Source: JBDSTZ01 sp039927975
GTDB taxonomy: Bacteria > Pseudomonadota > Gammaproteobacteria > Burkholderiales > Burkholderiaceae_D
Assembly: GCA_039927975.1 (NCBI GenBank)
Contig: JBDSTZ010000349.1
Coordinates: 1-11,485 of the forward strand
Direction of reading: 5' to 3'
Length of the DNA: 11,485 nt
Each line of letters starts with the position of its first letter. Position 1 is the stretch's first letter. A model generated the notes under the pieces. It searched no databases. It saw only the letters and a program-made list of their open reading frames with translations, and had not been told where the DNA came from. This document shows positions 1-9,200 of the stretch, piece by piece. Both the position numbers and the translations under genes were made by a program.

Positions 1-54
1 CTTGTCCTCGTGGGACAGTTGCGTGAGATTGAGACGGGGGGGTTTCGGCGGCAT
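1..54 (-). CDS. IS66-family transposase, N-terminal fragment (cut by window edge)
   Basis: Only the first 18 residues lie in the window, reading MPPKPPRLNLTQLSHEDK from an ATG at 54 on the minus strand. I recognise this as the usual N-terminus of single-gene IS66-type (TnpC-like) transposases, which continue into a leucine-rich coiled coil and a DDE domain; neither is visible here. There is no convincing Shine-Dalgarno sequence before the ATG, which is common in insertion sequences. A candidate IS end lies about 70 bases upstream of this start (111-126), consistent with a transposase gene sitting just inside its element. The family call rests on a short stretch, so it is moderate. The remainder lies outside the window, so it is unknown whether the gene is intact. 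Confidence 0.6.
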   Translation of the reverse strand, partial: MPPKPPRLNLTQLSHEDK

Positions 55-110
55 GACGACATGATGCGGTAATTGCCAATTGTTTACAACTGTTGATTGA
101 CCTGTTCACT

Positions 111-126
111 CAGGCTGAATAGTTAC
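111..126 (-). repeat. Candidate terminal end of the IS66-like element
   Basis: Read on the minus strand, the segment begins GTAACTATTCAGCCTG. IS66-family inverted repeats typically begin with GTAA, and this one lies about 60-70 bases before the transposase start, where an element end is expected. The other end is outside the window, so neither the inverted repeat nor the 8-bp target duplication usual for the family can be confirmed. If the boundary is right, the element starts 7 bases beyond the stop codon of the neighbouring permease-peptidase gene (134-136). Confidence 0.4.
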
Positions 127-133
127 CCTAAGT

Positions 134-3100
134 CTATCGTATTTCGACTTCGATGAGGTTATCTGAAGGCTTTCTGTCAATTAATTTATTATCGGGATCA
201 ATTCCCGCCCGTCCCGGCCGTCCGGAGACTTTCATTTTGATTACTATTTCCTTGCCATTGACGATGCGCCGTTCACGCAGCAAAGGCCGGCCCTCCTTGT
301 CATCGACACCGAATTCGATGATGTCGCGCAGGGGAAGCTCGCGCTCGTCGCCCAGTTCGCCGGCTTTGAGTTTGCTGGCGCTTGCCTGCAAGGTCACTTC
401 ATAGCCGCCGTCTTCTTGTTTTATTGCAAACGCCTGGTTGGCGCGGTTTTCATACAACACGATCGACTCGAACAGATCGTCGATCAGGTGGCTCTGCGCC
501 GTCGGCAGCGCCTGGCGCAGCGGCGCCAGCAGCGCGGTGGCGTCCGGGTAGGGCGCGCGCTGGAAGGCGTGGCGGGTCAGCACCTCGTGCAGCACCTGGT
601 TCAACTTGTCTTCACCGAGCACGTCCTGCAATAAATACATGGCCAGGCTGCCCTTGCGGTAGGCGATGTAGCTCTGGTTCTCGTTTTGCGCCAGCGGCAG
701 TTCCTTCTTGTTCTCCTGCGCCCGGCCCATCAGGTACTGGTCGAGGTCGTAGCGCAGGAAGCGCCGCATCTGGTCCGGCCCAAAGGTGTGCTTCATCACC
801 ATCAGGGCGGTGTACTCGGCCAGCGTCTCGCTCAGCACCGTGCCACCGCGGGTCGACGCGCCGGCCAGCTGATGGCCCCACCACTGGTGCGCCACTTCAT
901 GCGCGGTGATGTAGAACGGATAGTCCACGTCCTTGCGGCTCTTGTCGTCGACCTTGGCGATGAAGCCCACGCTTTCCGAATAAGCGATGGTGTTCGGATA
1001 CGACTGCGCGAAATCAGCGTATCGCGGGAACTCGACGATGCGTAACTGTTGATACTGATAGGGGCTGAAATTGTTGGTGGCGTAGTTCAGCGCGGCCTTG
1101 GCGCCGCCGACCATGCGGTCGACGTTGATGCCGTGGCCAGGATGGTAGTAGACGTCGATCATCACGTCCTGCCAGCGCTCGTGGCGCACTTCGTAACGGG
1201 CCGACTGGAAGGCGAAGAAGTTGAGGATTGGCTTGTCCATCCGGTAGTGGAAATAGCGCCGGCCGTCGGCGTTCCACACGCGTTCGAGGGTGCCCGGGGC
1301 GATGGCGATCTGGTCGGCGGCGGTGCTGACGATGGCGTCGAAGCTGATCCAGTCGGCGTCGTTGCCGAGCATGTTGTTGGCCAGTCCGCGCGGATCGTCG
1401 CGCGCCGGCATGCGTTCCTTGGGCGCCAGGCCGTGGCGCTTGCGGTCGCGGTCGTCCTGCAGTTCGCGCGCCTCCTGGTAGCCGATGCGCGGCAGGATGC
1501 TGTTGTTGAAGAAGCTGCCGTTGGCGATCACGGGGGTGTCTGAACCGAGTCCGAGCCCGCCCTTGGGGGCGAAGGCCAGCGTGAAGTCGAGCGACATCGT
1601 GGCGCCCGGCTGCAGCGGCGTGGCCAGCTTGTAGGCGTAGAAACCGCGCGCGGGATCGGCCAGCATCAACCTGGCGCCGGTGCGAAATTGCAGCGCGGCG
1701 CGGGCGGCGCGCTCCTGCTGCACGTAGACTTCGGAGATCGGCGTCTCGCCCTTGTTGTCGAGCTGGTAGACGCCCTTGATGTCGAGGCGCCGCTGGTCCG
1801 GCTCGATCGCCACCTGCAGCGACACGCCGGTCACGCGCGGTTGCGGCGCGTCGGCGAGGCGCTTGTAGCGCCGTTCGTAATCGGCCCGGTCGGCGTCTTT
1901 CTGGAACGCGGTCTGGTAGTCGCCGACCACCTGCAGGTTGTAGTACAGCAGGGCGCCGGTGCCGGCGAAGATCGCCAGGCCGAGGCCGAAGCAGGCGATG
2001 ACCGGCACGCTCAGGTGACGGCGCGCCAGCTGGATGCGGCTGCCGATTTCGGCGTTGCAGCCGCGCGGCCAGAACACGTGCGCCAGCACCATCAGCATCA
2101 ATGCCGCGCCCGCCCAGTACAGGTCGAACCAGAATTCGCGCGGCAGGTAGTGGCCGTAGCCGTTCATGGCCGAGTACACGAAAGTCGGCGCGGTGCCGTA
2201 CAACAGCATCGGATGGTCGAGCCCCAGCGTGCCGAAGCTGACCGTGGCCACGTAGTACAGGATCATGGCGAAGTAGGCCAGGTACTTCTGGTTGATCAGC
2301 ACTTGCAGGGAAATCGCCAGCACCGCCGCCAGCGCCAGGTGCGGCAGCTCGATCAGGAACAGCGCTTGCAGGTACAGGCCCGGTTCGATGGCGAAGTAGC
2401 CGTTGAAGATCTGGATCAGGATCCCGCACACCATCACCACCAGCAGCAGCGCGGCCTGCAGGCCGATCAGGGCGAAGGTCTTGCTCAGCAGCGGCAGCCA
2501 GAGCGGCACCGGCATGGCGTCGATCATTTGCGCCACGCGCGCCTCGCGCTCGCGCCAGACCAGCTCGCCCGCGTAGAAGGTGGTGATGACGAACATGCAC
2601 AGGGCGAAGGAATCGTTGATCAGCTCGAGCACCTTGTAGGTGACCGGGTAGGTGCTGGTGCCGAACATTGAACCAAGGTTGAGGGCGCTGGCGAAGATGG
2701 CCAGCACGCCGGCCAGGGCGATGACGGCGAAGTAAGTGTTCTTGACCGATTCGCGCCAGTTGAGCCAGGTCGAGCGGGCCAGCAGCAGGGCCACGCTGCG
2801 GGCGGCGAAGTCGGGCCGGGCGCGGGTGTCGAGGGCGACGGCGCTGAGCGGGGGCGGGGCGCCGCCCTCGGTGCGGTGGCCGGGCCGGGTGTCGATGGTG
2901 CTGATGAAGTGAAAGCGCCAGTAGCCGAGCGTGAGCACCACCAGCGCGAAGCCGGTCCAGATCAGGCGGTTGATCAGGAATACGCCGTCAAAGGCGATCA
3001 GGCGGCTGTTCTTTTCGGCGATGGTCCAGTATTCGGTCAGGCGGATCAGGGCGGTGGTGCCGAACGGGTCCATCAGCGCGGCCAGGGTCTTGTAGTCGAG

Positions 3101-3703
3101 GTCGCGCGCCAGCGAGGGCGCCACGATGTAGCCGATCATCATCACCACGCTGGCCACGTAGACCGGCAGCATGCGCCGGGTGAGGGCGGCCAGCACGAAG
3201 AACAGGGCGCCGAAGATGAACAGGTTGGGCAGCAGGATCAGCAGGTAGGGTTGCAGATACATGGCGGCGCCGGCCGGGCCGAGCCGGGCCGGGTCGACGC
3301 CGGGGATGAAGGTGCCGAGCCAGGCGCCGAGCACGATGCTGGAAAACAGCACCGCCAGCGTCAGGTAGGCGCCGAGGAAGCGGCCGAACACGTAGTCGCG
3401 TTTCCTGATCGGCGCGCTGAAGAAGAAATGGTGCATATCGTATTCGAAGTCCTGCTGCACCGAGCGGCCCATCACGGCGGCGGCCACCACCACGCCGAGG
3501 CAGCCGAGGAAGGCGACGGTGAGGGCGACCGAGCGCGGCGCGTTGATGTGCACCATGCCGCCGAAGCTGACGGTCGCTTCCTTGAAGACGCCGCCGGCGG
3601 CGGCCATCCACAGCATCGCCAGCGCGAGGAACATGGCGAAGTAGACCCAGCTGGAGAGCAGCTTGAGCCGTTGGCGCGCTTCGAACAGGGCGATGGCCAG
3701 CAT
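134..3703 (-). CDS. ABC-2 permease fused to M1-family zinc aminopeptidase domain
   Basis: This 1189-residue protein has two parts. Residues 1 to about 590 are a polytopic membrane region with two ABC-2-permease-like halves. Hydrophobic segments lie near 16-38, 57-78, 110-132, 150-174, 178-197 and 246-264, then 322-345, 363-385, 402-430, 445-470, 474-492, 525-545 and 565-588. Residues from about 620 to 1189 are an M1-type (gluzincin) peptidase. It has the zinc motif HEVAH at 935-939 followed by WWGH, a probable third zinc ligand Glu959 in SETLAEY, a YSES segment at 908-911 where classical M1 enzymes have GAMEN, and a catalytic-type tyrosine in YRKG at 1015-1018. All catalytic residues seem present. 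The gene lies 12 nt after the ABC ATPase at 3716-4606 and is surely co-transcribed with it, so the pair should form one transporter whose permease carries a peptidase. The substrate is unknown. With about 13 membrane segments the peptidase could face the periplasm, but this topology is a reading by eye. The last codon is 7 bases from a possible IS66 end, yet the C-terminus looks natural. Related fusions are known in Bacteroidetes and gammaproteobacteria as uncharacterised proteins. Confidence 0.9.
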   Translation of the reverse strand: MLAIALFEARQRLKLLSSWVYFAMFLALAMLWMAAAGGVFKEATVSFGGMVHINAPRSVALTVAFLGCLGVVVAAAVMGRSVQQDFEYDMHHFFFSAPIRKRDYVFGRFLGAYLTLAVLFSSIVLGAWLGTFIPGVDPARLGPAGAAMYLQPYLLILLPNLFIFGALFFVLAALTRRMLPVYVASVVMMIGYIVAPSLARDLDYKTLAALMDPFGTTALIRLTEYWTIAEKNSRLIAFDGVFLINRLIWTGFALVVLTLGYWRFHFISTIDTRPGHRTEGGAPPPLSAVALDTRARPDFAARSVALLLARSTWLNWRESVKNTYFAVIALAGVLAIFASALNLGSMFGTSTYPVTYKVLELINDSFALCMFVITTFYAGELVWREREARVAQMIDAMPVPLWLPLLSKTFALIGLQAALLLVVMVCGILIQIFNGYFAIEPGLYLQALFLIELPHLALAAVLAISLQVLINQKYLAYFAMILYYVATVSFGTLGLDHPMLLYGTAPTFVYSAMNGYGHYLPREFWFDLYWAGAALMLMVLAHVFWPRGCNAEIGSRIQLARRHLSVPVIACFGLGLAIFAGTGALLYYNLQVVGDYQTAFQKDADRADYERRYKRLADAPQPRVTGVSLQVAIEPDQRRLDIKGVYQLDNKGETPISEVYVQQERAARAALQFRTGARLMLADPARGFYAYKLATPLQPGATMSLDFTLAFAPKGGLGLGSDTPVIANGSFFNNSILPRIGYQEARELQDDRDRKRHGLAPKERMPARDDPRGLANNMLGNDADWISFDAIVSTAADQIAIAPGTLERVWNADGRRYFHYRMDKPILNFFAFQSARYEVRHERWQDVMIDVYYHPGHGINVDRMVGGAKAALNYATNNFSPYQYQQLRIVEFPRYADFAQSYPNTIAYSESVGFIAKVDDKSRKDVDYPFYITAHEVAHQWWGHQLAGASTRGGTVLSETLAEYTALMVMKHTFGPDQMRRFLRYDLDQYLMGRAQENKKELPLAQNENQSYIAYRKGSLAMYLLQDVLGEDKLNQVLHEVLTRHAFQRAPYPDATALLAPLRQALPTAQSHLIDDLFESIVLYENRANQAFAIKQEDGGYEVTLQASASKLKAGELGDERELPLRDIIEFGVDDKEGRPLLRERRIVNGKEIVIKMKVSGRPGRAGIDPDNKLIDRKPSDNLIEVEIR

Positions 3704-3715
3704 TGTGCCGGGCCC

Positions 3716-4606
<891 letters not shown>

Positions 4607-4614
4607 GTGCCGGA

Positions 4615-4619
4615 CTCCT
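4615..4619 (-). promoter_or_regulatory. Ribosome binding site AGGAG fixing the ABC ATPase start
   Basis: AGGAG on the minus strand lies 8 nt before the ATG at 4606. It decides between this start and the longer frame beginning at 4663. Confidence 0.75.
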
Positions 4620-4675
4620 GATGGGGTGACGCTGCGAGGCCGGTCGAACGCGGGGACGGCCATGTTTACAGTTGC

Positions 4676-4683
4676 ATTGTATA
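4676..4683 (-). promoter_or_regulatory. Possible -10 element for the ABC ATPase / permease-M1 operon
   Basis: An AT-rich patch at 4661-4691 stands out in otherwise very GC-rich sequence. On the minus strand it contains TATACAAT, a good -10 match (TATACA or TACAAT), about 70 nt before the ATPase start. I see no acceptable -35 at 16-18 bp spacing, so this is only a half promoter. The rest of the 4607-4873 gap is GC-rich; I see no gene or convincing terminator in it. Confidence 0.35.
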
Positions 4684-4873
4684 AAATTTATGGGCGGGAC
4701 GGCATCTTGGTGCGACGGGACGCCGTTTTGGGGGAGCGGATTGCGGCGGGCGGCGCTGGGCCGCTTGCGGAGGAAGGCGCCGGGCGGGGCACGGGCTGCG
4801 GGCGACGCCGGGCTCGGGGCATGAGGGAAGCGTCCAGGCGGACCGGAGCCCGGTGGCCGGCAGCGGGAGCGGT

Positions 4874-5464
4874 TCAGGTTTTCGCGTCCTCGCCCACGAT
4901 GAGCTTGTCGGCCGTCGCATAGGCGTACGGTGGCACTTCCAGGTTGCGCGGCGCCGGCACGTTCTGGAACACCCGGCCTGCCAGGTCGAAGCGCGAGCCA
5001 TGGCAGGGGCAATAGAAGCCGCCCGGCCAGTCGGGACTGATGTCGGCCGCGCCCGGCTCGGGCCGGAAGCTGGGAATGCAGCCCAGGTGGGTGCAGATGC
5101 CGACGAGGACCGCGAACTCCGGCTTGATGGCGCGCACCGGATTCTTTGCGTAGGGCGGCTGCTGGTCCTCCTTGGAGGCCGGATCGACCAGCGCGCGGTC
5201 GTGATTGCCCAGGCGCGAGAGCATGTCGGGCGTGCGGTGCAGCACCCACACCGGCCGGCCGCGCCACTCGACCGTGGAGAGGGCGCCGGGCGGAATCGTG
5301 GTCAGGTCGACCTCGACCGGGGCGCCGGCGGCGCGCGCCCGTTCGCTCGGCGTCATGCTTTCGATGAAGGGGATCGCGGTGGCGACCAGCCCGACGCCGC
5401 CGACGGCCGTGGTGGCGACGGCGAGGAAATGGCGTCTCGGGTTGGGGGGCAGGGCTTGGTCCAT
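4874..5464 (-). CDS. bc1-type Rieske [2Fe-2S] protein, not in a petABC operon
   Basis: This 196-residue protein matches the iron-sulfur subunit of ubiquinol-cytochrome c reductase, which passes electrons from ubiquinol to cytochrome c1 on the periplasmic side. The cluster motifs are CTHLGC at 124-129 and CPCHGS at 152-157. By family analogy Cys124, His126, Cys152 and His155 bind the cluster, and Cys129 and Cys154 form the disulfide. Near the N-terminus, RRHFL followed by a hydrophobic stretch to about residue 35 looks like a Tat-type uncleaved signal anchor. ATG 5464 is preferred over 5539 because GGAGA lies 8 nt before it and the extra 25 residues would displace the Arg-Arg signal. Usual bacterial PetA proteins have about 180-200 residues. 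Downstream, where petB and petC normally follow, there is instead a 267-bp gap and an ABC transporter operon. It is therefore likely an extra Rieske copy, or a gene detached from the bc1 operon. Which complex it serves cannot be told from the window. Confidence 0.9.
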   Translation of the reverse strand: MDQALPPNPRRHFLAVATTAVGGVGLVATAIPFIESMTPSERARAAGAPVEVDLTTIPPGALSTVEWRGRPVWVLHRTPDMLSRLGNHDRALVDPASKEDQQPPYAKNPVRAIKPEFAVLVGICTHLGCIPSFRPEPGAADISPDWPGGFYCPCHGSRFDLAGRVFQNVPAPRNLEVPPYAYATADKLIVGEDAKT

Positions 5465-5472
5465 GGCGTCGG

Positions 5473-5477
5473 TCTCC
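5473..5477 (-). promoter_or_regulatory. Ribosome binding site GGAGA of the Rieske gene
   Basis: GGAGA on the minus strand sits 8 nt before the ATG at 5464. It supports that start rather than the in-frame ATG at 5539. Confidence 0.6.
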
Positions 5478-5568
5478 GTGAAAGGTCGTGTTCCAACTTG
5501 GACCACGGCGGCGCGGCGCAGTTGCCGCCAGTGCCCCACGCGGCGCTGGAATTGTGGATAATGGCCGG

Positions 5569-6018
5569 ATGGATACTGTCATCAAACAAAAGGTGCTGGC
5601 CGTGACCCGCAGCGCGCACAGCAGCGTCGAGGGCGTCGCCTGGTTCCGCACCGCGCTCGGCTTGTATTACCTGGCCGGCCTGATGACGCCGGAAACCATC
5701 GACTTCAAGAAGATCGACAAGCAGTTCAACCGGTTTATTTACCAATCGATCGGCAAGGGACACAGCATCACCAGCGTGCTGCAATTCATGAGCGGCGAGA
5801 AGGTGGTGCCGGTGATCGAGTCGCCGCAGTTCATGGCCGCGTTCGCCGAGCATTGCACCGAGGTGCCGGTCGACACCATCGCCTTCCTGCTGTCGCTGAA
5901 CCTGGGCGTGGCGAAGAATATTTCGAAGATCGACATCGGCGGGGCGTTGCTCGACTGGATCGAGCGCCAGAAGGACCTGGGCGAGCCCGGCGCCGCAGCG
6001 GCCACCGGCCACTTATAA
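5569..6018 (+). CDS. Unrecognised 149-residue protein, divergent from the Rieske gene
   Basis: I do not recognise a family. The protein (MDTVIKQKVLAVTRSAHSSV...) has no signal peptide and looks soluble and mainly helical. Mild hydrophobic stretches lie near WFRTALGLYYLAGLM (residues 26-40) and TIAFLLSLNLGVAKN. It has a single Cys (in EHCTEV) and no metal or nucleotide motif that I can name. Its amino-acid composition is balanced, unlike the Arg/Ala/Gly-rich shadow frames around it. It sits between the Rieske gene and coq7 in a space not explained by another gene, so it is probably real. ATG 5569 is chosen because upstream residues become low-complexity, but the ribosome site there is weak. 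A GTG at 5554 in the same frame, with GGAAT just before it, is an alternative. The stop codon lies within the -10 box assigned to coq7, 39 nt before the coq7 start. A link to quinone or electron transport is only a guess from position. Confidence 0.7.
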   Translation: MDTVIKQKVLAVTRSAHSSVEGVAWFRTALGLYYLAGLMTPETIDFKKIDKQFNRFIYQSIGKGHSITSVLQFMSGEKVVPVIESPQFMAAFAEHCTEVPVDTIAFLLSLNLGVAKNISKIDIGGALLDWIERQKDLGEPGAAAATGHL

Positions 6019-6019
6019 T
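6014..6019 (+). promoter_or_regulatory. Perfect -10 box TATAAT for coq7
   Basis: TATAAT lies 39 nt before the coq7 ATG, which would give a leader of about 30 nt. It overlaps the last codons and TAA stop of the preceding gene. The region 16-18 bp upstream is CG-rich and has no -35 match, so the box might be fortuitous or need an activator. Confidence 0.4.
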
Positions 6020-6043
6020 CGGATGACTTACTTATTTGAAGAC

Positions 6044-6050
6044 AAGGGGG
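6044..6050 (+). promoter_or_regulatory. Ribosome binding site AAGGGGG of coq7
   Basis: AAGGGGG ends 7 nt before the ATG at 6058 but only 1 nt before the in-frame GTG at 6052. The ATG is therefore the likely start. Confidence 0.65.
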
Positions 6051-6057
6051 CGTGAGC

Positions 6058-6702
6058 ATGTTTGCCAACCGTACCAGCAATCCCCTCGACGAGCTGATCG
6101 TCGGCCTCGACAAGGCGCTGCGCGTGATGTCGGGCGTCGCCACGGCGGTGCGGCCGACACCGGCCGCGCACATCGAAGATGTCGCACTCGACGACAGGTC
6201 GCAGCGCCACAGCGCGGGCCTGATGCGGGTGAACCATGTCGGCGAGGTGTGCGCGCAGGCGCTCTACAACGCGCAGTCGCGCTTCGCCAACAGCCCGGCC
6301 CTGCGCGAACAGTTCGCGCGCGCCGGCGCCGAGGAAGAAGACCATCTGGCCTGGACCGCGCAGCGGCTCGGCGAACTCGGTTCGCAACCGAGCCTGCTCA
6401 ATCCATTGTGGTATGCGGGCGCCTACGCGCTGGGCGCCGTCGCGGCGCGCTTGGGCGATCCGCGCAGCCTGGGCTTCGTGGTTGAAACCGAGCGCCAGGT
6501 CGAGGCGCACCTGGAAAGCCACCTGGTGCAGTTGCCGCCGGAAGACGCCAAGTCGCGCGCGATTGTCGACCAGATGCGTATCGATGAAATCGCCCACGGC
6601 GCGGCGGCGCGCGATTTGGGCGCGCTGTTGCCGCCGGCGCCGGTGAAGGCGGTCATGACGGCAATGTCGAAGGTGATGACGGCGACCGCGTATTACATCT
6701 AG
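6058..6702 (+). CDS. coq7: Coq7, 2-polyprenyl-3-methyl-6-methoxy-1,4-benzoquinone monooxygenase
   Basis: This is a carboxylate-bridged di-iron hydroxylase that carries out the penultimate step of ubiquinone synthesis (demethoxyubiquinone to demethylubiquinone). It acts at the inner face of the cytoplasmic membrane and replaces UbiF in many proteobacteria. The 214-residue protein carries all six expected ligands: Glu63 in VNHVGE, Glu93 and His96 in EEEDH, Glu145 in VETE, and Glu177 and His180 in DEIAHG. The spacing closely follows that of human COQ7. Length fits bacterial members, usually a little over 200 residues. The start is set by the ribosome site at 6044-6050. It is followed by a hairpin and then by the convergent osmC-like gene. 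The nearby Rieske gene uses the ubiquinol pool that Coq7 helps make, but they are on opposite strands. Confidence 0.95.
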   Translation: MFANRTSNPLDELIVGLDKALRVMSGVATAVRPTPAAHIEDVALDDRSQRHSAGLMRVNHVGEVCAQALYNAQSRFANSPALREQFARAGAEEEDHLAWTAQRLGELGSQPSLLNPLWYAGAYALGAVAARLGDPRSLGFVVETERQVEAHLESHLVQLPPEDAKSRAIVDQMRIDEIAHGAAARDLGALLPPAPVKAVMTAMSKVMTATAYYI

Positions 6703-6744
6703 CCGCCTCAGGGCGCCCGCGTGCTCGGGGCGCCGCCGTGGCGG
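6703..6744. terminator. Nested inverted repeat between convergent coq7 and osmC-like genes
   Basis: GGCGCCC at 6712-6718 pairs with GGGCGCC at 6728-6734 across a 9-nt loop. An outer pair CCGCC (6703-6707) with GGCGG (6740-6744) can extend the structure. It fills nearly all of the 48-bp space between two convergent stop codons, which suits a bidirectional terminator. No T-run follows on either side, so intrinsic termination is not assured. Confidence 0.4.
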
Positions 6745-6750
6745 GCAGGG

Positions 6751-7173
6751 TCAGACTTCGACGATCTCGAACGAGTGGGTGATCTCGGCGGTCTTGGCCA
6801 GCATGATCGAGGCCGAGCAGTATTTGTCGTGCGAGAGGTTGACCGCACGCTCGACCGAGGCCGGCTTGAGGGCCTTGCCGCTGATGGTGAAGTGGAAGTG
6901 GATCTTGGTGAACACCTTCGGATCGGTCTCGGCGCGTTCGGCCTTGAGCGTGACGTCGCAGCCGCGCACGTCTTCGCGTCCGCGCTTTAAAATCAGGACC
7001 ACGTCGTAGGCGGTGCAGCCGCCGGTGCCGAGCAAGACCATTTCCATCGGCCGTGGCGCGAGGTTGTTGCCGCCGCCTTCAGGGGCGCCGTCCATGCTGA
7101 CCATGTGGCCCGAACCCGTCTCGGCGCGAAAACTCATGCCCGCCGGGCCATTCCATTTGACTGTCACTTCCAT
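6751..7173 (-). CDS. OsmC/YhfA-like peroxiredoxin-fold protein
   Basis: This 140-residue cytoplasmic protein belongs to the OsmC/Ohr superfamily, whose characterised members reduce organic hydroperoxides with a pair of cysteines. The pair is seen as Cys53 in LLGTGGCTAYD and Cys119 in DKYCSASIM, with Arg41 and Glu44 in APRPMEM as the likely partner residues. These segments resemble the YhfA subgroup more than classical Ohr or OsmC, and the function of YhfA is not settled. Start ATG 7173 is preceded by GGAGA at good spacing, and a TACAAT box lies about 35 nt upstream. It converges on coq7. An additional Cys72 is present. Confidence 0.92.
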   Translation of the reverse strand: MEVTVKWNGPAGMSFRAETGSGHMVSMDGAPEGGGNNLAPRPMEMVLLGTGGCTAYDVVLILKRGREDVRGCDVTLKAERAETDPKVFTKIHFHFTISGKALKPASVERAVNLSHDKYCSASIMLAKTAEITHSFEIVEV

Positions 7174-7206
7174 TGCATTCTCCGTGTGCGGTTTGGCGAT
7201 CTTGCT

Positions 7207-7212
7207 ATTGTA
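7207..7212 (-). promoter_or_regulatory. Probable -10 box TACAAT of the osmC-like gene
   Basis: TACAAT on the minus strand lies 33 nt before the ATG at 7173, giving a leader of roughly 25-30 nt. No good -35 is seen. The element sits right after the inverted repeat at 7215-7246. Confidence 0.4.
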
Positions 7213-7214
7213 AG

Positions 7215-7246
7215 GTAGCGGGCGGATTGACGCCGACCGGCGCTAC
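7215..7246 (-). terminator. Inverted repeat after the hydrolase-ABC operon, possible terminator
   Basis: GTAGCG (7215-7220) pairs with CGCTAC (7241-7246). Inside lies a smaller pair, GGCG (7221-7224) with CGCC (7231-7234), and GACCGG is repeated directly at 7235 and 7247. It begins 27 bases beyond the permease stop codon. On the minus strand it is followed by CTTAC rather than a true T-run, so the terminator reading is weak. Confidence 0.3.
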
Positions 7247-7272
7247 GACCGGCCGCAGTCAGACCAACAGCC

Positions 7273-8453
7273 TTACACCGACAGCACGTAGCGCTCGCTC
7301 TTGAGCCGCCAGGCGGCGACCGCCACCATCACCAGCGCGATCAACAATGCGCTGCCGGCGGTTAGGACGAACGGCAGCGCGCCGATCGCCTGGCCCTTGG
7401 CCAATTCGCGCAGCAAGGTCTGGTTCGACAGCACCGGCACCGCGTACATCCAGGTGGCGGTCTTGAGGTCGAGCATCGGCACCACCACCAGCGGCACCAT
7501 CGGCAGCAGGATCGCGAAACTGAGTGTGCTCTGCGCTTCCTTGAACGACTTGGCGTTCATCGCCAGGGCGATTTCAAAGGCCGCCGCGAACAGCGCCAGC
7601 GGCACCGTCACCAGGCAGGCCAGCATCAGGTCGACCGTCGACAGGCGCCACGACATGCCGATCTCTTCGAGCGGCAGCCACTTGAGGATCATGTGCGCCA
7701 TCGCCAGTTCGAGCGTGACGCCGACCACCGACAGCGTGGCCGCCGCCAGCCATTTGCCGGCGATGAGCCGGAGCGGATCGACCGGCTGCGCCAGCAGCAC
7801 TTCGAGCGAGCGCCGTTCGCGCTCGCCGGCGGTGCTGTCGACCGCGCTGCTCAGGCACAGCACGAAGGCCGGCACGAAGAACATGCCGAGCATGGCGCCG
7901 ATCATGGCGGCCGAGCGCGAGGCGGCGGTGCCGGTGTCGTAGCGCTGCACCAGCACCGGCGACAGGGTGGCCGGCGAGACGCCGTGGGCCAGCAGGCGCG
8001 CGCCGGCGATGTTGCTGCTGTAATCGCGCAGCACGTCCTCGATGTCGCCGATGCGGCGGCCATTGTCGGCAGCCGAGTCGTACCACAGATCGACGCGCGC
8101 CGGCCGCATGGCCTGGTAGGCCTGGCCGTACTTCTCGTTCAGCTTGAGCACGGCGACGATTTTCTTACCGTGCAGGAGATCGGTGATCGCCTCGTCCGTC
8201 ATCGGTTCGCGCTCGATCACGCTGACGTTCTTCTGCTTGAACTGGGCCATCAGGGTCGGCGCCTGGCTGGCGCCGATGACCACCAGTTCGATGCCTTCGC
8301 GCTCTGGCTGGGTCGAACGGTCGATCAGGTTATGCAGGATGAAGCCGACGATCGCCGGGTACATCACGACGAACAGCGCGACGATGCTCAATGCGCGGCG
8401 GTCGCGCAGCGTCTCGGTGAGCTCCTTGGCAAACACCACCCACCATTTTGGCT

Positions 8454-8457
<4 letters not shown>
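7273..8457 (-). CDS. NatB-like ABC-2 permease, third gene of the hydrolase operon
   Basis: This 394-residue integral membrane protein has the ABC-2 exporter layout. There is one membrane segment at 22-42, a large extracytoplasmic domain of about 140 residues, and then segments near 182-204, 233-257, 276-300, 312-330 and 360-382. The motif STAGERERRSLEVLLAQPV at 208-226 is the cytoplasmic coupling segment seen in NatB-type (COG1668) permeases. NatB itself works in sodium extrusion, but many relatives export other molecules, so the substrate is unknown. Start ATG 8457 overlaps the stop of the ATPase gene as ATGA, which indicates translational coupling, and GAGGAGG lies upstream within the ATPase gene. 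The 46 residues of open frame above this start are Arg/Pro/Gly-rich out-of-frame shadow of the ATPase gene. Confidence 0.92.
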
Positions 8458-9188
<731 letters not shown>

Positions 9189-9200
9189 GGCGGCCTTCGG

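Noticed and set aside
4607..4663. Longer N-terminus for the ABC ATPase, starting at 4663
   Set aside because: There is no ribosome site at 4663, the added 19 residues are not family-like, and AGGAG precedes ATG 4606.
4699..4729. ACGGC...GCCGT inverted repeat followed by TTTT on the plus strand
   Set aside because: The stem is only 5 bp with an 18-nt loop, and no plus-strand gene ends there. On the minus strand the T-rich part is too far away to end the Rieske transcript.
4931..4947. TGGCAC with TTGC nearby, resembling a sigma-54 promoter
   Set aside because: The spacing between the two halves is 7 instead of 5 bases, and it lies within the Rieske coding sequence.
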